Shown in pieces: positions 1-7,809 of a stretch of 51,430 nucleotides of DNA. The stretch is from Holdemanella biformis DSM 3989 (lineage in GTDB: Bacteria; Bacillota_I; Bacilli_A; Erysipelotrichales; Erysipelotrichaceae), in assembly GCF_000156655.1 (NCBI RefSeq), contig NZ_DS996842.1:125785-177214 (forward strand), in the 5' to 3' direction. The notes beneath the pieces are model-generated. The model was not told the origin of the DNA. It worked only from the letters and a program-made list of their open reading frames with translations, and did no database searches. Numbering within the stretch: the stretch's first letter is position 1; each line of letters begins with the position of its first letter. Both the position numbers and the translations under genes were made by a program.

Positions 1-134
1 TTTTTATTGTTTGTCGATAGTATTAAGAAACAGAGTCCTAATGGTAGATAAGTAAAATTCTTTGTTAAGAAGTATGTGAATATAAAACATATCCCTGCGA
101 AAATAAATAATATTCGATTTAGATTTGACTTCAT
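1..134 (-). CDS. Small membrane protein, C-terminus cut by window edge
   Basis: This minus-strand reading frame starts at an ATG (134-132) and stays open to the left edge, so only the first 44 codons are visible. The protein begins MKSNLNR and continues with a hydrophobic stretch of about 20 residues (LFIFAGICFIFTYFL), a short polar break and a second hydrophobic stretch, as in a small integral membrane protein. A ribosome site (AAAGGAGT on the minus strand, 152-145) lies 10 bases upstream of the ATG and decides the start. A TGTTATAAT extended -10 lies just beyond it. I do not recognise the family and cannot assign a function. Confidence 0.5.
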   Translation of the reverse strand, partial: MKSNLNRILFIFAGICFIFTYFLTKNFTYLPLGLCFLILSTNNK

Positions 135-158
135 AGTTATAGTAACTCCTTTAAATTG

Positions 159-167
159 ATTATAACA
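159..167 (-). promoter_or_regulatory. Extended -10 promoter element of the left-edge gene
   Basis: The minus strand reads TGTTATAAT, a perfect TATAAT preceded by TGn, 25 bases upstream of the start at 134. The best -35 candidate is TTACAA (189-184) with a long 19-base spacer, so the promoter probably relies on the extended -10. Confidence 0.5.
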
Positions 168-197
168 GAAAAAAATTGTTGAATTGTAAAAAGTAAG

Positions 198-236
198 AAA
201 AAAAGAAGAGATTCAATTTTTGTTGAATCTCTTCTT
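198..236 (-). terminator. Rho-independent terminator of the first thiolase gene
   Basis: A perfect 14-bp stem (203-216 with 223-236) has a 6-base loop and is followed on the minus strand by a U-rich run (complement of 198-204). It lies 31 bases beyond the stop codon of the thiolase at 268. Confidence 0.85.
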
Positions 237-267
237 AGAAGTAGTTTAGTTAGTTATTATATATAAA

Positions 268-1452
268 TTAGTCACGTTCTACGATAGTAGCACAACCCAT
301 ACCACCACCGATGCAAAGTGTAGCTAAACCTTTCTTAGCATCACGTTTTTGCATTTCGTGAAGTAAAGTAACAAGGATACGGCATCCACTAGCTCCAACA
401 GGGTGTCCTAATGCAACGGCTCCACCGTTAACGTTAACTTTGCTCATATCGAATCCTAATTCTTTAGCAACAGCTACAGATTGTGCAGCGAATGCTTCGT
501 TAGCTTCGATTAAGTCCATATCATTAACTGTTAATCCAGTTCTTTCCATAACTTTACGAGTAGCAGCCACTGGTCCAATACCCATGATTTCTGGTTCAAC
601 ACCAGCTAATGCACCTTGTACCCAAGTAGCCATTGGTGTAACACCTAATTCTTTTGCTTTTTCTTCACTCATAACAACGATTGCAGCAGCACCATCATTA
701 ATTCCTGAAGCATTACCAGCAGTTACCATTCCGCCTTCTTTACCAGAGCAGCAACGTAATTTAGCTAATGATTCAGCCGTTGTTCCTGGACGAGGTCCTT
801 CATCCACTTTGAATTCAACGATTTCTTTTTTAACTTTAACTGGAACTGGTACGATTTCATCATCGAATTTGTGTTCAGCCATAGCTTTTTCAGCTTTTTG
901 TTGAGAGTTAGCTGAGAATTCATCTAATTCTTCACGAGTTAAGTTCCAACGATCACAGATGTTTTCTGCAGTAATCATCATGTGGTAGTGGTTGAATGCA
1001 TCTGTTAATGCATCATTTACCATTGTATCAACGATAGTAGCGTTGTTCATACGGTAACCAAAACGTGCTTTAGTCATAGCATATGGTGCCATTGACATGT
1101 TTTCCATACCACCAGCAACAACGATGTCAGCTTGACCAGCCATGATCATTGCAGCAGCTTGGTTAACACAGTTTAAACCAGATCCACAAACAACGTTTAA
1201 TGTTACGGCAGGAACTTCAATAGGTAGACCAGCTTTGATACTAGCTTGACGAGCAACGTTTTGTCCTTGAGCAGCTTGGATAACGCATCCCATTAATACT
1301 TCGTCAACTTGTTCAGGTTTAACACCTGCACGGTTCAATGCTTCTTTAATTACGATAGAACCTAAATCAGCAGCTGGAGTGTTACTTAAAGCTCCACCCA
1401 TTTTACCAATAGCAGTACGACATGCACCTGCTAAAACTACTTTTTTTGTCAT
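268..1452 (-). CDS. thl: Acetyl-CoA C-acetyltransferase (thiolase), copy 1
   Basis: This thiolase condenses two acetyl-CoA into acetoacetyl-CoA, the first step of butyrate synthesis (EC 2.3.1.9). The 394-residue length is normal for the family. The three catalytic residues are visible: Cys89 in VVCGSGLN, His350 in GHPVGASG and Cys380 in CIGGGMGC. The frame is open back to 1485, but the ATG at 1452 is chosen because GGAGGA (1466-1461) lies 8 bases upstream and MTKKVV matches the family's N-terminus. The gene points away from the bcd operon and has its own promoter with a palindrome between -35 and -10, so it may be controlled apart from the second thiolase. Biosynthetic rather than degradative use is inferred from the neighbours. 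Confidence 0.93.
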   Translation of the reverse strand: MTKKVVLAGACRTAIGKMGGALSNTPAADLGSIVIKEALNRAGVKPEQVDEVLMGCVIQAAQGQNVARQASIKAGLPIEVPAVTLNVVCGSGLNCVNQAAAMIMAGQADIVVAGGMENMSMAPYAMTKARFGYRMNNATIVDTMVNDALTDAFNHYHMMITAENICDRWNLTREELDEFSANSQQKAEKAMAEHKFDDEIVPVPVKVKKEIVEFKVDEGPRPGTTAESLAKLRCCSGKEGGMVTAGNASGINDGAAAIVVMSEEKAKELGVTPMATWVQGALAGVEPEIMGIGPVAATRKVMERTGLTVNDMDLIEANEAFAAQSVAVAKELGFDMSKVNVNGGAVALGHPVGASGCRILVTLLHEMQKRDAKKGLATLCIGGGMGCATIVERD

Positions 1453-1501
1453 ATTAATATTCCTCCATGTAAGACTATTAGTCATTTACCTTTTAAACTT
1501 T

Positions 1502-1531
1502 ATCATAGTGAATGATGAAAATCAATCACAA
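1502..1531 (-). promoter_or_regulatory. Promoter of thiolase 1 with overlapping palindromic operator
   Basis: On the minus strand TTGTGA (1531-1526) and TATGAT (1507-1502) are separated by 18 bases. A 22-base imperfect inverted repeat (1508-1516 GTGAATGAT against 1521-1529 ATCAATCAC, one mismatch, 4-base centre) fills the spacer, which is where a repressor would act. A second perfect palindrome, AAATTCAC-AA-GTGAATTT, lies at 1538-1555 just upstream. The TGAATGA-type half-site recalls fatty-acid-responsive TetR-family operators, but the spacing differs and the regulator is unknown. Confidence 0.5.
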
Positions 1532-1560
1532 ATTAAAAAATTCACAAGTGAATTTAAAGA

Positions 1561-1585
1561 AATAAGGAGAACATGTCTCCTTATT
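1561..1585 (-). terminator. Terminator of thiolase 2
   Basis: A perfect 10-bp stem (1561-1570 with 1576-1585) with a 5-base loop starts 3 bases beyond the stop codon of the second thiolase. The following tract on the minus strand (TCTTTAAATT) is only moderately U-rich, so termination may be partial. Confidence 0.6.
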
Positions 1586-1587
1586 GA

Positions 1588-2793
1588 TTAATCGCACATT
1601 TTTACGATAACAGCGGCACCTTGTCCTCCACCAATACATAGGGAAGCAAGACCGATTTTTGATTTACGTTTTTGCATTTCATATAACAATGAAACTAATA
1701 TACGGTTTCCACTAGCACCTACTGGGTGACCTAAAGCAATAGCTCCACCATTTACGTTTGTCTTAGCTAAGAAGGCTTCGCGATCCATACCTGTAGCTTC
1801 TTCTAATTCGTGGATAACACCTAATGATTGAGCAGCAAATGCTTCGTTCAATTCAACTAAGTCAAGATCTTCAATCTTTAGATCTGCATATTTTAATGCG
1901 TTTAAGATAGCTGGTGTTGGACCAAGTCCCATAACTCGTGGGTCAACTCCACCTTGTCCAAATCCGATAACTTCAGCAATTGGTGTTAAGTTATATTTCT
2001 TAACTGCATCTTCACTAGCAACGATAGTAAATGAAGCACCATCATTGATACCAGAAGCATTACCTGCAGTTACAGTTCCATCTGCGTTGAAGGCTGGACG
2101 TAATTTAGCTAATTTTTCTAAGCTTGTTTTACGAGGGTGTTCGTCTGTATCAAATACTACTTCACCTTTACGAGTCTTATAAGTAATAGGAACGATTTCA
2201 TCTTTGAATTTACCTGCAGCAATAGCCGCTAAAGCTTTTTCTTGAGAAGCAAAAGCGAATTCATCTTGTGCCTCACGAGAAATGTTATATTTTTTAGCGA
2301 TGTTGTCAGCAGTACATCCCATGTGAATTCCATACATTGCATCTGTTAAACCATCGTGTAACATAGCATCCACTAATTTTTGGTCTCCCATCTTAGTTCC
2401 TGTACGGTTTTTGTAGCTCAACATAAATGGAGCACGAGTCATTGATTCAACACCACCAGCAACATATAAGTCACCAAAGTTTGCTTGAATACGAAGTGTA
2501 GCTTCCATAACGGCTTTTAAACCTGAACCACATAACATATTGATTGATTGTGCACATACTTCAACAGGAATTCCTGCATCAAAAGCAACGTGACGAGCAA
2601 TGTTTTGTCCTAAACCGGCAGCAATTACGTTACCGATAATAACTTCGTCTAAGTTAGCTGGATCAATATTTGCTTGTTTAATTGTTTCTTTTAAAACAGT
2701 TGCTCCAACAGTAGCTAAATCTACATCAGTTAAACTTCCTAAAAAAGTACCAATTGCACTACGTTTAGCAGCAACAATATAAGCTTTTCTCAT
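1588..2793 (-). CDS. thl: Acetyl-CoA C-acetyltransferase (thiolase), copy 2
   Basis: This second thiolase has 401 residues and again carries the complete catalytic set: Cys88 in MLCGSGLK, His356 in GHPVGASG and Cys386 in CIGGGQGA. It catalyses the same type of reaction as its neighbour, acetoacetyl-CoA formation or cleavage. The two proteins are clearly diverged, so this is an old duplication or two independently kept paralogues. The ATG at 2793 follows a weak ribosome site (AAAGTAGGT). The gene is divergent from bcd. Its promoter (2844-2872) carries a Rex-like site in the same position relative to -35 as in the bcd promoter, so this copy is the better candidate for the butyrate pathway thiolase. 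Confidence 0.92.
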   Translation of the reverse strand: MRKAYIVAAKRSAIGTFLGSLTDVDLATVGATVLKETIKQANIDPANLDEVIIGNVIAAGLGQNIARHVAFDAGIPVEVCAQSINMLCGSGLKAVMEATLRIQANFGDLYVAGGVESMTRAPFMLSYKNRTGTKMGDQKLVDAMLHDGLTDAMYGIHMGCTADNIAKKYNISREAQDEFAFASQEKALAAIAAGKFKDEIVPITYKTRKGEVVFDTDEHPRKTSLEKLAKLRPAFNADGTVTAGNASGINDGASFTIVASEDAVKKYNLTPIAEVIGFGQGGVDPRVMGLGPTPAILNALKYADLKIEDLDLVELNEAFAAQSLGVIHELEEATGMDREAFLAKTNVNGGAIALGHPVGASGNRILVSLLYEMQKRKSKIGLASLCIGGGQGAAVIVKMCD

Positions 2794-2843
2794 TTGTATA
2801 CCTACTTTCTACTCTAAATCGAGATTCACTTTTTTACATGCTT

Positions 2844-2894
2844 AGTCTAGTCCTTAAAATAGGGGATGTCAATAACTTGTTTAATTTTTCACAT
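2844..2894 (-). promoter_or_regulatory. Promoter of thiolase 2 with Rex-like site
   Basis: On the minus strand TTGACA (2872-2867) and TAGACT (2849-2844) are separated by exactly 17 bases. Four bases upstream of -35 lies TTGTTTA-ATTT-TTCACAT (2877-2894). It matches the Rex consensus (TTGTTAA or TTGTGAA, N4, then the inverse) with one mismatch in each half. The geometry is nearly the same as for the perfect site at the bcd promoter. Confidence 0.55.
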
Positions 2895-2942
2895 GTTAAT
2901 AATACATAACATATATTAATAAGATAGGGCATTTAATACAAT

Positions 2943-3018
2943 TTGTTAAAATATTAACAAAATCATTGACGAGGTTCAAAAAAGTATGTAGAATATGACT
3001 GTGTGAAAAGTTTAACAT
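2943..3018 (+). promoter_or_regulatory. bcd operon promoter flanked by two Rex-type operators
   Basis: The core promoter is TTGACG (2966-2971), a 17-base spacer and TAGAAT (2989-2994). Immediately upstream is TTGTTAA-AATA-TTAACAA (2943-2960), a perfect match to the clostridial Rex consensus TTGTTAA-N4-TTAACAA. A weaker copy, GTGTGAA-AAGT-TTAACAT (3001-3018), sits at the expected transcription start. Rex is a redox repressor released from DNA by a high NADH/NAD+ ratio and is known to control crt-bcd-etf-hbd operons in clostridia. Its use here is inferred, because no rex gene lies in this window. Confidence 0.75.
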
Positions 3019-3083
3019 ACTTTCTCATGCTATCGATGTCCTAATTCGAATAGTTCAAGAAACTGGAAAGGAGAACTTCATTT

Positions 3084-4223
3084 ATGGATTTCAATTTAAC
3101 AGAACAACAATTAATGATGCAAAAGTTGTTCAGAGAAGTTGCGCAAAACGAAGTAAAAGAAAACGCAGCGGATGTTGACGAAAACGAAAGATTCCCTAAG
3201 GAATCTGTAGAAGTGATGCGTCAAGCAAAAATGCTTGGTATTCCTTATTCACGTGAATACGGAGGAGCTGGCGCAGATTATTTATGCTATATTTTAGCAA
3301 TCGAAGAATTGTCTAAAACATGTGCAACAAGTGGTGTAGTTTTATCAGCTCACACTTCATTAGGTACTTGGCCAATTGCTCAATTTGGTACTGAAGAACA
3401 AAAACAAAGATTCTTAACAGATTTATGTACAGGTAAGAAATTGGCTGCATTTGGTTTAACGGAACCAAACGCTGGTACAGATGCGGCTGGACAACAAACT
3501 ACAGCTGTATTAGATGGTGACGAATATGTTATCAATGGTACTAAAATCTTCATTACAAATGCTGGAGAAGCCGATGTATATGTAATTTTTGCCATGACAG
3601 ACAAAACAAAAGGAACTCGTGGAATTTCTGCTTTCATTCTTGAAAAAGGAACTCCAGGATTCACATTCGGTCTTCACGAAAAGAAATTAGGTATTCGTGG
3701 ATCTGCTACATGTGAATTAATTTTCAATAATGTACGTATTCCAAAAGAAAACTTATTAGGAAAAGAAGGTATGGGATTCAAGATTGCCATGCAGACACTT
3801 GATGGTGGACGTATTGGTATCGCTGCTCAAGCATTAGGAATTGCTCAAGGTGCAATCGATGAAGCCGTTGCTTACGTAAAACAACGTAAACAATTTGGTC
3901 GTCCAATTGCTAAATTCCAAAACACTCAATTCCAATTAGCTGATATGCAAACTAAAACAGATGCAGCTCGTTGGTTAGTATATTCTGCAGCTACTGCTAA
4001 ACAAGAAGGTCGTCCTTATACTCAATTAGCAGCTGAAGCAAAATTATTTGCTGCTGAAACAGCTATGGAAATTACAACAAAAGCTATCCAATTATTAGGT
4101 GGATACGGATATACTCGTGATTTACCAGTAGAAAGAATGTTTAGAGATGCTAAGATCACTGAAATCTACGAAGGTACTTCAGAAGTACAACGTATGGTCA
4201 TCTCTGGCGCTATGTTGAAGTAA
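3084..4223 (+). CDS. bcd: Butyryl-CoA dehydrogenase
   Basis: Bcd is an FAD-dependent short-chain acyl-CoA dehydrogenase. In butyrate producers it reduces crotonyl-CoA to butyryl-CoA together with EtfAB, normally coupled by electron bifurcation to ferredoxin reduction. The 379 residues are standard. The acyl-CoA dehydrogenase signature GLTEPNAGTDA lies near residues 129-139, and the catalytic base is Glu363 in IYEGTSEVQ near the C-terminus. The ATG at 3084 follows AAAGGAGAA and is the first gene after the Rex-flanked promoter. etfB begins 21 bases downstream, so the dehydrogenase and its electron-transfer partner are co-transcribed. Confidence 0.95.
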   Translation: MDFNLTEQQLMMQKLFREVAQNEVKENAADVDENERFPKESVEVMRQAKMLGIPYSREYGGAGADYLCYILAIEELSKTCATSGVVLSAHTSLGTWPIAQFGTEEQKQRFLTDLCTGKKLAAFGLTEPNAGTDAAGQQTTAVLDGDEYVINGTKIFITNAGEADVYVIFAMTDKTKGTRGISAFILEKGTPGFTFGLHEKKLGIRGSATCELIFNNVRIPKENLLGKEGMGFKIAMQTLDGGRIGIAAQALGIAQGAIDEAVAYVKQRKQFGRPIAKFQNTQFQLADMQTKTDAARWLVYSAATAKQEGRPYTQLAAEAKLFAAETAMEITTKAIQLLGGYGYTRDLPVERMFRDAKITEIYEGTSEVQRMVISGAMLK

Positions 4224-4244
4224 GAAAGGAATTGGTGTTGAAAA

Positions 4245-5039
4245 ATGAAAATTGTTGTTTTAGAAAAACAAGTTCCGGATTCAACTGAAATTACAGTTGA
4301 TAAAAAAACTGGTGCGTTAATTCGTGACGGCGTTCCTGCAATCACAAACCCAGATGATTTAGCTGGTTTGGAAGCTGCATTGGAATTAAAAGACAAAAAC
4401 CCTGACACTGAAGTTGTTGTAATGACAATGGGATTACCTAAAGCTGCTGAAATGTTAAAAGAAGGTGTAGCTATGGGTGCTGACAAAGGTGTTTTATTAA
4501 CAGACCGTGTATTAGGTGGATCTGATACATGTGCTACAAGTATCGCTTTAGCGGCTGCTTTGAAAAAAGTAGGATTTGACTTAGTTATCGCTGGTCGTCA
4601 AGCTATCGATGGTGATACTGCTCAGGTAGGACCTCAAACTGCAGAACGTTTGGATATTCCTCAAGTTACTTATGTAGATGAAATCTTAGAAGTAAAAGAA
4701 GATTCTATCACTGTTAAACGTTCATTAGAAGATGTTGAACAAATCGTAACAGCTAAGTTACCATGTGTTATCACAACATTATCAGGAATGAACAAACCTC
4801 GTTACATGCAATGTGACAACATCGTTGACTTATGTAAAGAAGACAAGATTGAAGTTTTAACAAATGCTGAATTAGGAATCGATCCTGAAACAGTTGGTTT
4901 CAAAGGTTCTCCTACATCCGTTAAAACTACTTTCACAAAAGATGTTACTGACAAAACAGAAGTATTCACATTGTCTGAGCAGGAAACTGCAGATATGATT
5001 GCTAAGACTTTGAAAGAAAAGCAAATCATTACAAAGTAG
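4245..5039 (+). CDS. etfB: Electron transfer flavoprotein, beta subunit
   Basis: EtfB forms the electron-transferring flavoprotein with EtfA. In Bcd-EtfAB complexes the beta subunit carries the bifurcating FAD that accepts electrons from NADH. The 264-residue length and the start MKIVVLEKQVPDS fit the family. The nucleotide-binding segment GRQAIDGDTAQVGPQTAERL lies around residues 117-136. The position directly between bcd and etfA supports the bifurcating type rather than one serving trimethylamine or beta-oxidation dehydrogenases; that assignment is inferred from context. The ribosome site is AAAGGA, about 15 bases upstream. Confidence 0.94.
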   Translation: MKIVVLEKQVPDSTEITVDKKTGALIRDGVPAITNPDDLAGLEAALELKDKNPDTEVVVMTMGLPKAAEMLKEGVAMGADKGVLLTDRVLGGSDTCATSIALAAALKKVGFDLVIAGRQAIDGDTAQVGPQTAERLDIPQVTYVDEILEVKEDSITVKRSLEDVEQIVTAKLPCVITTLSGMNKPRYMQCDNIVDLCKEDKIEVLTNAELGIDPETVGFKGSPTSVKTTFTKDVTDKTEVFTLSEQETADMIAKTLKEKQIITK

Positions 5040-5054
5040 GGAGGATGAAGTAGA

Positions 5055-6086
5055 ATGGCTCGATTTGAAGAATATAAAGATATCTTCGTTTTCGTTGAAC
5101 AAGAAAACGGAAACATTGCAGAAGTAAGTTATGAACTTATTTCAGAAGCAAGAAAACTAGTTGCTTCTATCCCTGAATTTGGATACAAAGTAGTTGGTGT
5201 ATTGCTTGGAGAAAATGTAAAAGAAAAAGCTCAAGAAGTTATTAGTCATGGAGCTGACAAAGTAATCGTTGTTGATGATGCTTTGTTAAAAGACTATTCA
5301 ACTCAATTCTATGCTGATGCTTTAACACAAGTTGTTTTAGCTCACAAACCAGACTCAATGTTAACTGGTGCAACTCCATTAGGACGTGACTTAGCACCAC
5401 GTGTAGCTGCTCGTTTAAATGTTGGTTTAACTGCAGATGCTACAAAAATTGAAGTTGACTTAGAATATGCTAAAGAAACTGGTGAATCATTATTAGACGT
5501 AACTCGTCCAACATTCGGTGGTAACTTATTTGGTACAATCGTATGTAAAGACACTCGTCCACAAATGGCTACAATCAGACCAAAAGTATTTGAATTGGCT
5601 CCAACAGATACAACTCGTACTGGTGAAGTTGAAGAATTTACTCCATCATGGACAACTACAGATCCTCAAGTATTTGTAGAAAAAGTAATCGAAAAAGTAA
5701 AAGCAGATGTAGATATCACTAAAGCTAATATTTTAGTAGGTGCTGGTCGTGGTGCTGAAAATTGCTTAGATGTACTTCAAAAAGTAGCTGACGAATTAGG
5801 TGGTGTAGTTTGCTGTACACGTGCTGTTGTTGAAGATGGATTCTTAGACAAAGATCGTCAAGTAGGTCAAACAGGTAAGACTGTACGTCCTTCATTATAT
5901 ATCGCTTGTGGTATTTCTGGAGCTGTACAACACTGTGCTGGTATGGATAAATCAGATTTGATCATCTCTATCAACCGTGATCCTCAAGCAGAAATCTTCA
6001 ATATTTCTAATATGGGATTCGTTGGAGATTGTGCAACTGTATTACCTTTATTAGTTGAATCAATTAAAGCTGCAAAAGCTGAATAA
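5055..6086 (+). CDS. etfA: Electron transfer flavoprotein, alpha subunit
   Basis: EtfA is the 343-residue partner of EtfB and holds the FAD that passes electrons to Bcd. The C-terminal FAD-binding domain is clear: VGAGRGAE around residue 228, then GQTGKTVRPSLYIACGISGA and SINRDPQAEIF. No N-terminal ferredoxin extension is present, unlike some clostridial EtfA proteins. GGAGGA at 5040-5045 places the start at 5055, 15 bases after the etfB stop. hbd follows after a short gap. Confidence 0.95.
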   Translation: MARFEEYKDIFVFVEQENGNIAEVSYELISEARKLVASIPEFGYKVVGVLLGENVKEKAQEVISHGADKVIVVDDALLKDYSTQFYADALTQVVLAHKPDSMLTGATPLGRDLAPRVAARLNVGLTADATKIEVDLEYAKETGESLLDVTRPTFGGNLFGTIVCKDTRPQMATIRPKVFELAPTDTTRTGEVEEFTPSWTTTDPQVFVEKVIEKVKADVDITKANILVGAGRGAENCLDVLQKVADELGGVVCCTRAVVEDGFLDKDRQVGQTGKTVRPSLYIACGISGAVQHCAGMDKSDLIISINRDPQAEIFNISNMGFVGDCATVLPLLVESIKAAKAE

Positions 6087-6106
6087 TAAAAAGGAGCATA
6101 TTTAAA

Positions 6107-6943
6107 ATGAAAAATGTAGGTGTTATTGGTGCTGGAACAATGGGGCAAGGTATTGCCAATGCATTTGCTACAGCTGGATACAATGTAACTGTATGTGATA
6201 TTAAAATCGAATGGGCACAAAATGGTATCAACAAAATTGGTGCTAAATTAGATAAACTAGTATCTCGTGAAAAGATTACTGCTGAAAAAGCAGAAGGTAT
6301 CAAAGCTAACTTAACTGCTGGTGAATACAAAGATTTAGCTGATTGCGATTTAATCGTTGAAGCTGTTCTTGAAAAAATGGAAATCAAAAAAGACTTATTC
6401 AAGACTTTAGATGAAATCTGTAAAGAAGACTGCATTTTCGGAACAAACACTTCAAGTTTAAGTGTTACTGAAATTGCTAACGGAATCAAACATAACGTTA
6501 TCGGTATGCACTTCTTCAACCCAGCTGATCGTATGAAATTAGTTGAAGTTATCTCTGGTGAAAATACTCCAGTTGAAACAAAAGAAGCTATCATCGAATG
6601 CTCTAAATCATTAGGAAAAACTCCAGTAGAAGTTGCTGAAGGACCTGGATTCGTAGTTAACCGTATCTTGATTCCAATGATCAATGAAGCTTGCTTCATT
6701 TACCAAGAAGGATTGGCAAGTGTTGAAGATATCGATACAGCTATGAAACTTGGAGCTAACCACCCAATGGGACCATTGGCTTTGGGTGACTTAATTGGAT
6801 TGGATATTGTTTTAGATGTAATGGAAGTATTATATACTGAAACAGGAGATCCTAAATATCGTCCATGTACATTATTAAAGAAAATGGTTCGTGCTGGAAA
6901 ATTAGGTCAAAAAACTAAACAAGGATTCTACAGCTACAACTAG
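6107..6943 (+). CDS. hbd: 3-hydroxybutyryl-CoA dehydrogenase
   Basis: Hbd reduces acetoacetyl-CoA to 3-hydroxybutyryl-CoA with NAD(P)H. The N-terminal Rossmann fold begins at once with GVIGAGTMGQGIA (residues 5-17). The catalytic His135 is in IGMHFFNPA, and the C-terminal dimerisation domain contains GFVVNRILIPMINEA and NHPMGPLALGDLIGLD. The 278-residue length is typical of the stand-alone bacterial enzyme. The ribosome site AAGGAG lies just before the ATG. A strong hairpin terminator separates hbd from crt, so expression of the last two operon genes may be reduced or separately driven. Confidence 0.95.
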   Translation: MKNVGVIGAGTMGQGIANAFATAGYNVTVCDIKIEWAQNGINKIGAKLDKLVSREKITAEKAEGIKANLTAGEYKDLADCDLIVEAVLEKMEIKKDLFKTLDEICKEDCIFGTNTSSLSVTEIANGIKHNVIGMHFFNPADRMKLVEVISGENTPVETKEAIIECSKSLGKTPVEVAEGPGFVVNRILIPMINEACFIYQEGLASVEDIDTAMKLGANHPMGPLALGDLIGLDIVLDVMEVLYTETGDPKYRPCTLLKKMVRAGKLGQKTKQGFYSYN

Positions 6944-6953
6944 TGAAATAACT

Positions 6954-6983
6954 AAAGTGAAACACTCGTTGTTTCACTTTTTA
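6954..6983 (+). terminator. Intra-operon terminator between hbd and crt
   Basis: A perfect 11-bp stem (6954-6964 with 6970-6980), a 5-base loop and a T-rich tail follow hbd by 10 bases. No good promoter is seen between it and crt, so transcription of crt probably depends on partial readthrough. Confidence 0.8.
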
Positions 6984-7007
6984 TTTAAATATTAGAGGAG
7001 AAAAATC

Positions 7008-7787
7008 ATGGAAAACGTATTATTAGAAAAACAAGGTCACGTTTCAATTATCACAATCAATCGTGAAAAAGCATTAAATGCATTATCAACAGCTGTATTA
7101 AATGATTTAGAAGAAGCTGTTAACACCGTTGCAGCTGACAAAGACACATATTGTGTAGTTATCACAGGTGCTGGAAGCAAATCTTTCGTTGCTGGTGCAG
7201 ATATTGCTGAAATGAAAGATAAAACGGTTGAAGAAGCGGCTGAATATGGAGCTTATGGAAACAAGATCTTCCGTCAAATTGAAACTTTACACTGCCCAGT
7301 AATTGCTGCCGTAAATGGTTTTGCATTAGGTGGAGGATGCGAATTAAGTATGGCTTGTGACATTCGTATTGCTAGTGAAAATGCTATTTTTGGACAACCA
7401 GAAGTAGGTTTAGGAATTACTCCAGGCTTTGGTGGAACTCAACGTTTAGCACGTTTAGTACCTGCTGGAATCGCTAAAGAAATGATCTTTACAGCTCGTA
7501 ACATCAAAGCAGACAAAGCATTGGCTATCGGATTAGTAAATGCTGTTGTTCCTCAAGAAGAATTAATGGCTACAGCATTAAAAATGGCTAATGGAATCTG
7601 CAAAAACGCTCCAATCGCTGTTGCACAATCTAAAAAAGCTATCAATGCTGGACTTCAAACAGATATGGATTCAGCTATCGCTATTGAAGTAAAAGATTTC
7701 TCTGATTGCTTTGCTACAGAAGACCAAACATATGGTATGGAATGCTTCGTAAACAAAGTAAAAGAAAAAGAATTTAAAAACAAATAA
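7008..7787 (+). CDS. crt: 3-hydroxybutyryl-CoA dehydratase (crotonase)
   Basis: This is a 259-residue enoyl-CoA hydratase/isomerase family enzyme that removes water from 3-hydroxybutyryl-CoA to give crotonyl-CoA. The two catalytic glutamates are present: Glu112 in GGGCELSMACD and Glu132 in GQPEVGLGITPG. The oxyanion-hole motif FVAGADI lies at residues 60-66. AGAGGAG precedes the ATG. In this operon crt follows hbd, whereas many clostridial operons start with crt. Placement beside hbd and bcd argues for crotonase rather than a degradative hydratase. Confidence 0.93.
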   Translation: MENVLLEKQGHVSIITINREKALNALSTAVLNDLEEAVNTVAADKDTYCVVITGAGSKSFVAGADIAEMKDKTVEEAAEYGAYGNKIFRQIETLHCPVIAAVNGFALGGGCELSMACDIRIASENAIFGQPEVGLGITPGFGGTQRLARLVPAGIAKEMIFTARNIKADKALAIGLVNAVVPQEELMATALKMANGICKNAPIAVAQSKKAINAGLQTDMDSAIAIEVKDFSDCFATEDQTYGMECFVNKVKEKEFKNK

Positions 7788-7809
7788 TTTATTTGAAAGG
7801 ATGATTTAA

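Noticed and set aside
440-904. Plus-strand frame of 154 codons inside thiolase 1
   Set aside because: It is the shadow of the well-supported thiolase on the other strand and has no ribosome site or recognisable motif.
1452-1485. Upstream extension of thiolase 1 by 11 codons
   Set aside because: The GGAGGA ribosome site lies inside this extension and the family starts at MTKKVV.
6064-6699. Minus-strand frame of 211 codons opposite hbd
   Set aside because: It lies entirely over hbd, whose Rossmann and catalytic motifs are clear. Composition follows the antisense of a biased codon pattern.
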